From an uncultured Flavobacteriales bacterium (GTDB lineage Bacteria > Bacteroidota > Bacteroidia > Flavobacteriales > Flavobacteriaceae), in contig CAJXRD010000035.1 of the NCBI GenBank assembly GCA_913058295.1, forward strand, positions 1 through 35,697: a DNA stretch of 35,697 bases, given 5' to 3'. Below, one piece after another: positions 17,199-25,916 of this stretch (position 1 is its first letter; every line of letters starts with the position of its first letter). A program made the translations under genes and the position numbers. A model generated the notes under the pieces. It searched no databases and was not told the origin of the DNA. It was given only the letters and a program-made list of their open reading frames with translations.

Positions 17199-17672
17199 AT
17201 GAAAATTAAGCTTATTACTATTGGAAAAACGGACAACAAAAATCTTCAAACCCTAATTGAAGATTATGCGAAGCGCTTAGGATTCTATGTTCCTTTTGAT
17301 TTTGATGTAATTCCGGATATAAAAAATGTAAAAAACTTATCTGAATCTCAACAAAAACAAGCCGAAGGGAATGAAATATTAAAGCGTTTGATTAAATCTG
17401 ACACTATGATTTTATTAGATGAAAAAGGAAAAACCTATAGTTCTGTTCAGTTTTCACAATTCCTTCAGAAGAAAATGAATAGCGGACTTAAAACATTGGT
17501 TTTTGTAATTGGGGGTCCTTATGGTTTTAGTGATGAAATTTACAATAGAGCTAACGGTAAGGTTTCCCTATCTACCATGACTTTCTCGCACCAAATGGTT
17601 CGCTTATTTTTTATTGAACAATTGTATCGAGCATTTACAATTTTGCGAAATGAACCTTATCATCATCGTTAA
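17199..17672 (+). CDS. rlmH: 23S rRNA (pseudouridine-1915-N3)-methyltransferase
   Basis: SPOUT-class methyltransferase RlmH, which methylates pseudouridine 1915 of helix 69 of 23S rRNA using S-adenosylmethionine; 157 residues, the standard length. The trefoil-knot motifs are FVIGGPYGF (102-110) and the C-terminal MTFSHQMVRLFFIEQLYRA plus the terminal NEPYHHR tail needed for catalysis. Divergent from nadC; its stop is 3 bases from the convergent ferritin stop. Confidence 0.97.
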   Translation: MKIKLITIGKTDNKNLQTLIEDYAKRLGFYVPFDFDVIPDIKNVKNLSESQQKQAEGNEILKRLIKSDTMILLDEKGKTYSSVQFSQFLQKKMNSGLKTLVFVIGGPYGFSDEIYNRANGKVSLSTMTFSHQMVRLFFIEQLYRAFTILRNEPYHHR

Positions 17673-17675
17673 AAT

Positions 17676-18179
17676 TTATTCTGCCTTAGGAGTAATCATT
17701 GAACGAACATCCTTATCGAATAAGTAGAAGCCACTTCTGTCGTCACCAATAAGATTTATTTTATCTAAAATGGTTCTTGCTGTTGCCTCCTCTTCTATCT
17801 GTTCTGCAACATACCATTGCAAAAAGTTATGAGTTGCAAAATCTCTTTCCTCAAAAGTGACAGCAACTAAATCATTAATAGATTCTGAAACAAATATTTC
17901 ATGCTTTAATACTTCCTCGAACATTTCTTTAGGAGAGTTAAAAACGGATGCTGGTTTACTTAATTCTGATATCTCAGCATTACCTCCTCGTTCAATCAAA
18001 TACCTAAGTAGTTTAAGCATATGTTCTCGCTCTTCATCTGCCTGGGCAAACATAAACTCTGCAACTCCTTCAAACCCTTTCTTTTCGGCCCAACAAGCCA
18101 TAGATAAATAAATTTGAGAAGATTCTGCTTCTATTCTAATTTGTTTATTTAGAGCTTTTTCTATTTTATCAGATACCAT
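17676..18179 (-). CDS. ftnA: Ferritin, non-heme iron storage
   Basis: A 167-residue four-helix ferritin forming a 24-subunit shell that oxidises and stores iron. The ferroxidase ligands align at the same numbers as E. coli FtnA: E17, E50, H53, E94 and Q127, with E49, E126 and E130 available for the third iron site. No heme-binding methionine typical of bacterioferritin is evident. It is the last gene of a long minus-strand run but is 53 bases from the preceding gene, so it may have its own promoter; I did not see a perfect TAnnTTTG there. Confidence 0.96.
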   Translation of the reverse strand: MVSDKIEKALNKQIRIEAESSQIYLSMACWAEKKGFEGVAEFMFAQADEEREHMLKLLRYLIERGGNAEISELSKPASVFNSPKEMFEEVLKHEIFVSESINDLVAVTFEERDFATHNFLQWYVAEQIEEEATARTILDKINLIGDDRSGFYLFDKDVRSMITPKAE

Positions 18180-18232
18180 AATATTATATATTTAAAGAAC
18201 TATAAAATTAATTAAAATACTTTCAATAAATG

Positions 18233-19822
18233 TTATTTTACCATTAATTTTACGGTAAAACTAGTTTCAGAATCTATAATATTTAAAACATATAATCCTG
18301 AACTTAAAGTATGATTTAAAACAATTTCATTGCTTGGATTCTGAATGTAATCTTGAAATACTTGCTGGCCTGAAATATTATAAATAGCAACTTCTAAATT
18401 GGAATATGATTGGCTAGCATTTACTTTTATTTTCACCTGTTTTCCTACTGGATTTTTAATAAGATGATATCTACTACTTAATTCATTCTCATTAACAGCT
18501 AAAACTCCCTCTCTAATCTCTTCTAAAGCAAAATCAGCATTTTCTTGAGTAATGGTAACATGTTCTTCATTTATAGAAGGTATATAGCTATTTACAAATG
18601 GGGAATCCGAAAGGTTAGGGTTTACATACCAATCGTTCTCATTATCAATTGCCATTGCACTTATTGTAGGAATAAAAGAATATTCCTCCTGCTCTATGGC
18701 TTCTAAAAAAGCTTGAATAACTTCATTATCAATATCACCAAGGCCAGATGTCATATTTCCTTTTCCTCCTGGTGTACTATCCAATCCGCTAGTAAAAGCA
18801 AAAGACTCTGCATTTGCATCAAAACTACTTACCGGAATGCCTATAAAATATCCTGTAAAGCTTGTTACATTATTTATTTCTCCTGCTTCAGGAGTAAAAT
18901 GCATATTAATATCTATTGTTATATTATTGCCTAAATCAAGATTCGTATCTATAATTTGCATTCCAGGAGTTCCTGTTGTAGTACCGTTTCCACTACCATT
19001 AACAATGGATACATTTCTTACATTATTTGGAAAACCTAAATCATCCATTTCTGTTTGAAATGCATCTCTAAAATTTGGTGCTCCAATGGGCAACAATAAA
19101 CTAGGGTCTTGCTCGAAATCTGATCCTGCCAATAAATGCCCAGAATAATGGTCCATTAACATTTCTTTAGCTGCAGCGCTATTTAAAACATTATCTACAA
19201 CTGATTGAGCATCTGTATTATCTTGTTCCTTTGCGAAATAATTAAGTATGTATTGAAAGCTTACAGGTATGTTTGCACCCAAATGTGGCGAATCAAACGA
19301 AATAAACAAACGGGTTTCATGATCTAAACTATTTTGCTCCATATATGACAATGCATAACGGGAAATTAAACCTCCCATACTTGGCCCTATTACTACCAAC
19401 TCTTGGCTTCCTACTTTCTCAGCATTTATTTGATTAATTAATTCAATTAACACCATAGCGTTTCTCTGAATATAATCTGCTCCTCCATCTATTGCATTTC
19501 CATCTGTAATATATAGTGGGAAGTTTAAAGCAACTATATCGAAGCCTTCATCTCGTAAAATATCTGCCAAATTGGTGCCTTCAAAATCCAATTCTGCATA
19601 TAATGCAGCTATGTCTTTAGAATCTCCTGGATCAAAGCCATCCATAATAATAATTGGCTTGTCCAAAACACCATCTAAATTGTCTAAAAATATTTCGAAC
19701 TCTCCTTCCCCAAAATAAGCTTGAGATTCCTCATAGCCTTGGTATTCTATAGTTGCAGTTACTGTTTGTGAATTTGCATAAAAACTTAGGAATGCAAAAA
19801 GAAATATGTAAATATTTTTCAT
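18233..19822 (-). CDS. Secreted lipase-like alpha/beta hydrolase with T9SS type A sorting domain
   Basis: A 529-residue exported protein. A signal peptide (1-18, ending YANS) is followed by an alpha/beta-hydrolase fold: a conserved KPIIIMDGFDPGD strand (55-67), the nucleophile elbow GPSMGG with Ser148, and FDSPHLGANIP (about 176-186) characteristic of lipases. A candidate catalytic His is in NEEHVTIT (about residue 434). The last about 75 residues (NPVGKQVKIKV, then LEVAIYNISGQQV, and SGLYVLNI, ending VKLMVK) form a type A sorting domain, which would send it through type IX secretion to the surface or medium. Substrate is not determined; a lipase or esterase is the best guess. It is 32 bases downstream of the serine hydrolase gene. 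Confidence 0.88.
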   Translation of the reverse strand: MKNIYIFLFAFLSFYANSQTVTATIEYQGYEESQAYFGEGEFEIFLDNLDGVLDKPIIIMDGFDPGDSKDIAALYAELDFEGTNLADILRDEGFDIVALNFPLYITDGNAIDGGADYIQRNAMVLIELINQINAEKVGSQELVVIGPSMGGLISRYALSYMEQNSLDHETRLFISFDSPHLGANIPVSFQYILNYFAKEQDNTDAQSVVDNVLNSAAAKEMLMDHYSGHLLAGSDFEQDPSLLLPIGAPNFRDAFQTEMDDLGFPNNVRNVSIVNGSGNGTTTGTPGMQIIDTNLDLGNNITIDINMHFTPEAGEINNVTSFTGYFIGIPVSSFDANAESFAFTSGLDSTPGGKGNMTSGLGDIDNEVIQAFLEAIEQEEYSFIPTISAMAIDNENDWYVNPNLSDSPFVNSYIPSINEEHVTITQENADFALEEIREGVLAVNENELSSRYHLIKNPVGKQVKIKVNASQSYSNLEVAIYNISGQQVFQDYIQNPSNEIVLNHTLSSGLYVLNIIDSETSFTVKLMVK

Positions 19823-19854
19823 AGTATTATTTTTATCGAAGATAGTATTTATAA

Positions 19855-21201
19855 TTATTCAATGCTGCTTATAATATTGCTCAGAAATTGGTTTACATCA
19901 AAATCAGATTCTCCCCTTAATCCAGTTCTTAATACCACTAAATCTTTAGATGGAATTATATATAACCTCTGGCCTTGAAACCCATTACAAGAAAACATAT
20001 CTTTTGGAACATCAGGATATTTACCTCCAGCATTCATCCAAAAATGACCACCATAAACACCCTTAGAACCATTGGTAGGTTTTTTGGTGAAATCAACCCA
20101 AGAAGGATTTAGTATTTGCTCTCCATTCCAGTTTCCGTTATGCAAATAAAGCAAACCAAATTTCGCCCAATCTCTTGCAGTTGCCCACCCATAGGAGCTT
20201 CCAACATAATTTCCTGAGTAATCGGTTTCAATTAACATAGAGTACATTCCAATTTTATCAATTAAATCGGAATACCAAAAATCTAAATACTCTTTATGAG
20301 ATTTAAATTGATTTCGAATATACCTACTTAATAAATTAGTGGTACCACTGGAGTAATTCCAAGAATTATTGGGTGTGCCAACAAAGGACTTCTCCAATTG
20401 CATTGTGGACATATCTGAATCTAAAAACAGCATCTTTGTAGCATCACAAATTTTTGAGTAATCCTCTTCCCATTCTAAACCACTATTCATATTAAGCAAA
20501 TTAGCAAGGCTTATATTTTTACGATCATCATTTTCCCATTCTTTAAATAAATTATTATCATTTAAATCAACCATTCCCTGTTTTTCCATAACACCTAAAA
20601 CCCCACTTGTCACACTTTTAGTCATGGACCATCCTAATAGTAATGATTTTTCATCAAACCCATTGGTGTATTTTTCTGCCACTACTTGATCTTTATAAAT
20701 AACTAATACAGAACGAGTCTTTTTCTCTACTAATTCGGTATCCACAAATGCGTCATCAACAGAAGTCATTAATGCTTTATAATCAATATTCGAAAATATG
20801 GTGTCTTTTTGTGGCAAGTCCCCATATGGATATGCAAGGTTTGAGGGGGTCTTTTCTCTATTAGGAGCAAGATATGTTTCCTGCTTTATAGTTGCATTTA
20901 TAGGTACAACAACTGCTCCAACACCTCTTCTGAAAATGGCCTTTCTAGTTTTTATACCAAGTGTCGTAGAGGAAACTGACTTTTCTATATCATTAACCTT
21001 ATTCTTTGCTAAGTTCATGGAAGGAATATCGTTATCACCCTTTTCTGTAGTTTCCTGTGATCTTTCAGCAATAAACAAATGCGACGCTACACTTTTAGAT
21101 GAAAATCCACTTAAAATATCCAATTTTGGATAGGTTGTATAAGCAAAATATGCAACTACAATTAATATTAAAAACGCTAAAAACTTAATTAATCTTTTCA
21201 T
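19855..21201 (-). CDS. Beta-lactamase-fold serine hydrolase (class C/NylB-like)
   Basis: A 448-residue protein anchored by an N-terminal membrane helix (about 4-23), with the catalytic domain probably in the periplasm. The serine-type motifs are S192-M-T-K195 (WSMTKS) and Y283-S-S in NYSSGTTN, with a GQRLYI-type strand near the C-terminus; this pattern fits 6-aminohexanoate-dimer hydrolase/EstB-like members. A penicillin-binding or esterase activity is possible, but nothing here shows antibiotic hydrolysis. Residues about 30-130 are a Ser/Lys/Thr-rich linker before the catalytic domain. It starts 9 bases after nhaA and is probably cotranscribed. Confidence 0.87.
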   Translation of the reverse strand: MKRLIKFLAFLILIVVAYFAYTTYPKLDILSGFSSKSVASHLFIAERSQETTEKGDNDIPSMNLAKNKVNDIEKSVSSTTLGIKTRKAIFRRGVGAVVVPINATIKQETYLAPNREKTPSNLAYPYGDLPQKDTIFSNIDYKALMTSVDDAFVDTELVEKKTRSVLVIYKDQVVAEKYTNGFDEKSLLLGWSMTKSVTSGVLGVMEKQGMVDLNDNNLFKEWENDDRKNISLANLLNMNSGLEWEEDYSKICDATKMLFLDSDMSTMQLEKSFVGTPNNSWNYSSGTTNLLSRYIRNQFKSHKEYLDFWYSDLIDKIGMYSMLIETDYSGNYVGSSYGWATARDWAKFGLLYLHNGNWNGEQILNPSWVDFTKKPTNGSKGVYGGHFWMNAGGKYPDVPKDMFSCNGFQGQRLYIIPSKDLVVLRTGLRGESDFDVNQFLSNIISSIE

Positions 21202-21210
21202 ATTATTCTT

Positions 21211-22506
21211 TTAATTCTCTTGTTTTGAACCTATACTTAACCAAACCATACCTATCACAGCAGAAATAAAGGAAGCAGCCATAATTCCAACTTTAGATAT
21301 TTGTTTGTATTCCTCATTTGAAAAAGCGAGTTCAGAAATAAATATGGACATGGTAAAACCTATTCCAGCCAAAAATGCTACTCCATAGATTTGTCTCCAA
21401 GTAATGCCTTCTGGCAATGTCGCAATTTTTAATCTAACTACTAAATGAGAGAATAATGAAATACCAATAAACTTTCCTAAAACAAGCCCAACAATTATCC
21501 CCAAAGATAAAGGGTGCAATATCATTCCAATTACAGATCCTTCCACATGTACTCCTGCATTACTTAATGCAAAAACTGGCAGAATAAAAAATGCCACTAG
21601 CGGATGCAATGCATGTTCTAGCTTTTGTAAAGGAGTTTGCGCTTGCTTATTTAAAAGTTCAATTTTTGCCATTAAATGCGCTTGTTCTTGTGACAATAAG
21701 GATCCCTCTATTCTTTTTTCTTTATTGAATTTCCCTAAGTAATCTGTTAACTTTATAAAATATTCATTTTCTGTTACTTTCGTGTTTGCAGGTATCGTTA
21801 ATGCAATTAATATGCCCGCTATAGTAGCGTGAACTCCAGAAAAAAGAAAAGCCATCCAAACCCCTAAAAATCCAATAATTCCATAAAAACTTGTTCTGCG
21901 AACACCTGCTATATTTCCAATTATTAAAACTCCAATAAAAAAAGCACCAGATATTAATTCACTATAATTAATCGATTCTGTATAAAATACAGCAATTACA
22001 AGAATTGCACCTAAATCATCGGCAATTGCTAATGCAGTTAAAAATATTTTAAGGTTAATGTGTACTCTTTTCCCTAGCAATGCTAATAAACCTAATGCAA
22101 AAGCGATATCTGTTGCCATAGGAACTCCCCATCCGTTTATATATTCTGGATATTTAATAGTTACAACTGCATAAAGAACTGCAGGAATTATCATTCCTCC
22201 AATTGCTGCAGCTATTGGTAAGGATGCCTTTTTAATAGAGGATAGCTCCCCTCCCATTATTTCTCTTTTTATTTCTAAGCCAATAACAAAGAAAAATAAA
22301 GCCATTAATCCATCATTGATCCAATGATGTAAAGAGCCTATTAATTCAAAATCTCCCCAAGTATACCCAACTTCAAATTCATGCCAAATATAATGGTAGG
22401 ATTCATAGAAAGAAGAATTTGCCCATATCAAGGCAATGATTGCAACGAAAATTAAAAATATACCTCCGTAGGCTTCTTCGTTTATAAAGTTTTTAATCCG
22501 CATCAT
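21211..22506 (-). CDS. nhaA: Na+/H+ antiporter NhaA
   Basis: Inner-membrane antiporter exchanging 2 H+ for 1 Na+ to control pH and sodium; 431 residues with about 12 membrane segments. The essential aspartates fall at the E. coli positions: D133 in PMATDIAFALGLLALLGKR, and D163/D164 in ALAIADDLGAILV. The LEIKREIMGGELSS loop (78-90) is also diagnostic. A longer central hydrophilic loop (about 245-295, charged, with KFNKEKRIEG) distinguishes it from the E. coli protein and is common in Bacteroidota versions. It begins 26 bases after the CAT-like gene. Confidence 0.95.
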   Translation of the reverse strand: MMRIKNFINEEAYGGIFLIFVAIIALIWANSSFYESYHYIWHEFEVGYTWGDFELIGSLHHWINDGLMALFFFVIGLEIKREIMGGELSSIKKASLPIAAAIGGMIIPAVLYAVVTIKYPEYINGWGVPMATDIAFALGLLALLGKRVHINLKIFLTALAIADDLGAILVIAVFYTESINYSELISGAFFIGVLIIGNIAGVRRTSFYGIIGFLGVWMAFLFSGVHATIAGILIALTIPANTKVTENEYFIKLTDYLGKFNKEKRIEGSLLSQEQAHLMAKIELLNKQAQTPLQKLEHALHPLVAFFILPVFALSNAGVHVEGSVIGMILHPLSLGIIVGLVLGKFIGISLFSHLVVRLKIATLPEGITWRQIYGVAFLAGIGFTMSIFISELAFSNEEYKQISKVGIMAASFISAVIGMVWLSIGSKQEN

Positions 22507-22532
22507 AATATTTAATTTTTATATAATTACAA

Positions 22533-23165
22533 CTATTCACCATCCATCAAACTTTGAAATATTTCCAAGTATTTTGAAATATGAAATCCATCTGCTAAAC
22601 CATGATGTACATAAATAGCTACATTCATTTTATCTATACCATCATTAGAAAACATCTTCCCAAAGGTAATTTTCGGACAGCTATCTTTAATCTTATAATT
22701 TCTAGCATGGGTTAATCCTGAAAAGGAATTCCAAGGTATCGAAGAATAATGAATTACATCTCTTCTAGTATCTCCTTCAATCAGTCTTAAACCTGAAGAG
22801 CTTTGAACACTTTTTACTTCAGCTTTTAAGGATTCATTAAAAACATCAAAATCTAAATTGAAAGGCACAAAAGTAAATGCAAAAGTTCCATCATCTCTTC
22901 CAATAGTCGTAGAAGCATGTATTTGATTATGGATAATGATGTCATTGTCTATAATTCTATACCTCATCTCTTCTACTCGATTAATAGCACAGGTGGATTT
23001 ATGTAAGTAATATGCAAAAAAAGATAGTTCTTGCTTTTTTGAAATCAGATAAGCTTTCGTGCAATCAATTTCAGTAACAATTCCAAAAAAAGGCTCATCA
23101 AATTCTTTGAAAAAATCAAAGTGTTCTTTCCGATTCCAATTGGACTGATCAAGTATTTTATCCAT
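22533..23165 (-). CDS. Chloramphenicol acetyltransferase-like protein
   Basis: A 210-residue cytoplasmic protein of the CAT (type A) fold, which acetylates hydroxyls with acetyl-CoA as a trimer. Key residues: HHGLADGFH with H188 as catalytic base and D192 structurally conserved, plus the SIPWNSFSG (142-150) and TFGK (167-170) segments found in classic CATs. True CatA carries HHxxCDG; here Leu/Ala occupy the middle positions. Whether it inactivates chloramphenicol or acts on a different substrate cannot be read from sequence. It sits 9 bases downstream of the formate dehydrogenase alpha subunit and 26 bases upstream of nhaA, so it is probably chromosomal and cotranscribed, with no sign of mobile-element context. 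Confidence 0.87.
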   Translation of the reverse strand: MDKILDQSNWNRKEHFDFFKEFDEPFFGIVTEIDCTKAYLISKKQELSFFAYYLHKSTCAINRVEEMRYRIIDNDIIIHNQIHASTTIGRDDGTFAFTFVPFNLDFDVFNESLKAEVKSVQSSSGLRLIEGDTRRDVIHYSSIPWNSFSGLTHARNYKIKDSCPKITFGKMFSNDGIDKMNVAIYVHHGLADGFHISKYLEIFQSLMDGE

Positions 23166-23174
23166 CTACTAAAT

Positions 23175-25907
23175 CTAATCTATAGCATTTTCTAGCTTGT
23201 ACTTTCCTTTACTTTTTCTAATTCTAACAGCAACAACTTTATATTCTGGACATTTAGCTTCAGAATCATGAACATCTCCAGTTATATTATTAATCATTAT
23301 CTCAGGGAAATGAAAGGTGGTACTCAAAACTCCTTGGTTAACCTCATCTGTAATTCTGGCTTTTACATCTACCTTTCCTCTTGGAGATTCTAAACAAACA
23401 TAATCACCTTCACTAATAAGATTAACCTTAGCATCTTCAGGATTAATCATTAAATAATCATCCTTTAGAATCAGTTCGTTTGCAGTTCTACGAGTCATAG
23501 CTCCACAATTATAATGTTCTAACTCACGATTAGTGGTCAAAATATATGGATAATCTTTTGCATGAGAAACCAATTCTTGAGTCTCTTTCCAATCATGGAA
23601 TTCAAAGTATCCTTTACCTCTTTTAAAGTCAGTTGTATGAAGTATTTGAGTGTCGGTTCCATCTTTTGCTACTGGCCATTGCAGACCATTTTTCCCAAGT
23701 CTATCCCAAGTTATTCCGGCAAAGAATGGTACAATTTGAGAAATTTCTTCTAACATTCCATCAGGGGTATAATCAGCTTGAGCATATCCCATTTTATTCA
23801 TGATATCTACAATAATTTGGCCATCTGCCTTAGCACCTTCTTGTGTTTCTACCACCTGACGTACTGCCTGAACGCGTCGCTCTCCATTTGTAAACGTTCC
23901 ACTTTTTTCTAGGAAAGAAGCTCCTGGTAATATAACATCCGCATATTTAGCAGTTTCAGTCATAAATAGTTCTTGAACTATTACCAAGTCTGTTGCTTCC
24001 AGAGCTTTAATTACTTTTTTCGTATTTGGGTCTGTTTGTACTATATCTTCCCCAATTACCCATAATGCTCTTAATTTCCCATCTAAAGCAGCATCAAACA
24101 TTTCAGGGATTTTATAACCAATCTCTTTTGGCACATCCACTCCGTAAAATTCATTGTATTTTTTATTTACCTCATCGCTAGTAACATCTAAATATCCTGC
24201 GCCTTGATGCGGTTGTACTCCCATATCTGCAGATCCTTGTACATTATTTTGACCACGTAAAGGATTTACTCCAACTCCTCTTCTACCAATATTTCCTGTT
24301 ATTAAGGCTAAATCGGCAATTTGTACTACTGTAAATGTTCCTTGTGAATGTTCTGTTACTCCTAAACCGTGAAAAGACATTGCATTTGGTGCAGATGCAT
24401 ATGCAATAGCCGCTTCTCTTACCAAGTTTCTATCTACTCCAGATACTTTCTCTAATTTATCTATATCAATATTTAAAATCTCTTCTTTAAATGCTTCAAA
24501 CCCTTCAGTTCTATTTTTAATAAACTCTTCATCCACATATCCTTCCGTTATGATATAATAAAACATCATATTTAAAACCGCAACATTGGTTCCGGGTCTT
24601 AAAGCCAAATGATAGGTTGCATATTTTGCCATTTCCGTTCTACGTGGATCAATGACTATGGAAACATTATCCGATTTCATCGCAAATTGTTTCAGCTTAG
24701 CTCCAGTAACTGGATGTGCGTCTGTTGGATTTGCTCCAATTACCATAATGCAATTGGTATCTTTTAAATCGTCTATAGAATTCGTTGCAGCACCAGTACC
24801 AAAAGTGGTTTGCATTCCCAATGCTGTTGGTGAATGACAAACACGTGCACAGCCATCAATATTATTAGTTCCAATCACGGTTCTAATAAACTTCTGCATT
24901 AAATAATTTTCTTCATTGGTACATCTTGCAGAAGATATTCCCGCAATAGAATCGGGTCCAAATTCAGTTTTATAAGTATTCAATTTAGAAGCAATATATT
25001 CATAAGCCTCTTCCCAAGAAACCTTTTCAAAATCTCCATTCCTTTTTATCATTGGAGAATCTAAACGATCTGGATGGTTGTAAAATTTAAAAGCGTAACG
25101 CCCTTTTATACAGGTATGCCCTTGATTTACCTCTGCATCATAAGGCGCAGTAATACTTAAAATTTCTCCATTACTTGTAGAAACTTCTAGATTACAACCT
25201 ACTCCACAATAAGTGCAAATAGTACGAGTTGTATCTGTTGCGGCAATAGATTTGGATTGAAAGATATCTGATATTGCAGAAGTAGGGCAAGCTTGAGAAC
25301 ATGCTCCACAACTTACACAGTCCGAATCAAAAAACGATTGATCCAATCCTTTTATAATATGAGAATCGAATCCTCTTCCTGCCATACTTAACACAAATTG
25401 ACCTTGTACCTCATCACAGGCGCGAACACAACGATAACAGTTGATACATTTTGATAATTCTGAAGTCATATAAGGATGACTCAAATCTTTCAATTTATGC
25501 AAATGCGTATCTCCTTCTGGATAACGAACCTCTCTAATTCCTACTTGTGCAGCCACTGTTTGAAGTTCACAGTTTCCGTTTACTTCACAGGTTAGACAAT
25601 CTAATGGATGATCGGTAAGTACCAATTCAATTATATTTTTCCGCAAAGCCTTTACAGATTCAGTACTGGTATAAATATACTGACCACTACCAACTGGTGT
25701 ATGGCAAGATGCCATAGTTTTTACCTTACCACCTTCTTCTAAAGCAACCTCAACACTACACACCCTACAAGAACCAAATGGATCTAAATTTGGCGCATCA
25801 CATAGAGTTGGTATTAAGTTTTCCTCTTTATATCTTTTTATAAAAGCAAGAATGGTTTCTCCTTCAACTATCTCAAAAGCCTGATTATCTATATATGCTG
25901 TTTTCAT
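23175..25907 (-). CDS. fdhA: Formate dehydrogenase alpha subunit (Mo/W-bis-MGD)
   Basis: Catalytic subunit oxidising formate to CO2, 910 residues, cytosolic (no Tat signal). The N-terminal NuoG-like region binds [2Fe-2S] (C36, C47, C50, C68), a His-Cys3 [4Fe-4S] (H100, C104, C107, C113) and two ferredoxin-type clusters (C154, C157, C160, C164 and C197, C200, C203, C207). The catalytic domain holds a further [4Fe-4S] (C231, C234, C238, C266). The metal ligand is cysteine: GCARVCHSP with C357, followed by H358, in the place of selenocysteine in FdhH. The C-terminal dinucleotide-binding domain (about 780-905) is complete. It begins 9 bases after the beta subunit. Molybdenum and tungsten cannot be told apart from sequence. 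Confidence 0.95.
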   Translation of the reverse strand: MKTAYIDNQAFEIVEGETILAFIKRYKEENLIPTLCDAPNLDPFGSCRVCSVEVALEEGGKVKTMASCHTPVGSGQYIYTSTESVKALRKNIIELVLTDHPLDCLTCEVNGNCELQTVAAQVGIREVRYPEGDTHLHKLKDLSHPYMTSELSKCINCYRCVRACDEVQGQFVLSMAGRGFDSHIIKGLDQSFFDSDCVSCGACSQACPTSAISDIFQSKSIAATDTTRTICTYCGVGCNLEVSTSNGEILSITAPYDAEVNQGHTCIKGRYAFKFYNHPDRLDSPMIKRNGDFEKVSWEEAYEYIASKLNTYKTEFGPDSIAGISSARCTNEENYLMQKFIRTVIGTNNIDGCARVCHSPTALGMQTTFGTGAATNSIDDLKDTNCIMVIGANPTDAHPVTGAKLKQFAMKSDNVSIVIDPRRTEMAKYATYHLALRPGTNVAVLNMMFYYIITEGYVDEEFIKNRTEGFEAFKEEILNIDIDKLEKVSGVDRNLVREAAIAYASAPNAMSFHGLGVTEHSQGTFTVVQIADLALITGNIGRRGVGVNPLRGQNNVQGSADMGVQPHQGAGYLDVTSDEVNKKYNEFYGVDVPKEIGYKIPEMFDAALDGKLRALWVIGEDIVQTDPNTKKVIKALEATDLVIVQELFMTETAKYADVILPGASFLEKSGTFTNGERRVQAVRQVVETQEGAKADGQIIVDIMNKMGYAQADYTPDGMLEEISQIVPFFAGITWDRLGKNGLQWPVAKDGTDTQILHTTDFKRGKGYFEFHDWKETQELVSHAKDYPYILTTNRELEHYNCGAMTRRTANELILKDDYLMINPEDAKVNLISEGDYVCLESPRGKVDVKARITDEVNQGVLSTTFHFPEIMINNITGDVHDSEAKCPEYKVVAVRIRKSKGKYKLENAID

Positions 25908-25916
25908 TTTTCTTTT

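Noticed and set aside
19855-23165. Serine beta-lactamase-fold and CAT-like genes as an acquired antibiotic resistance island
   Set aside because: No insertion sequences, integrase, repeats or composition shift are visible; the genes are tightly packed with nhaA and fdh genes, which suggests native chromosomal genes.
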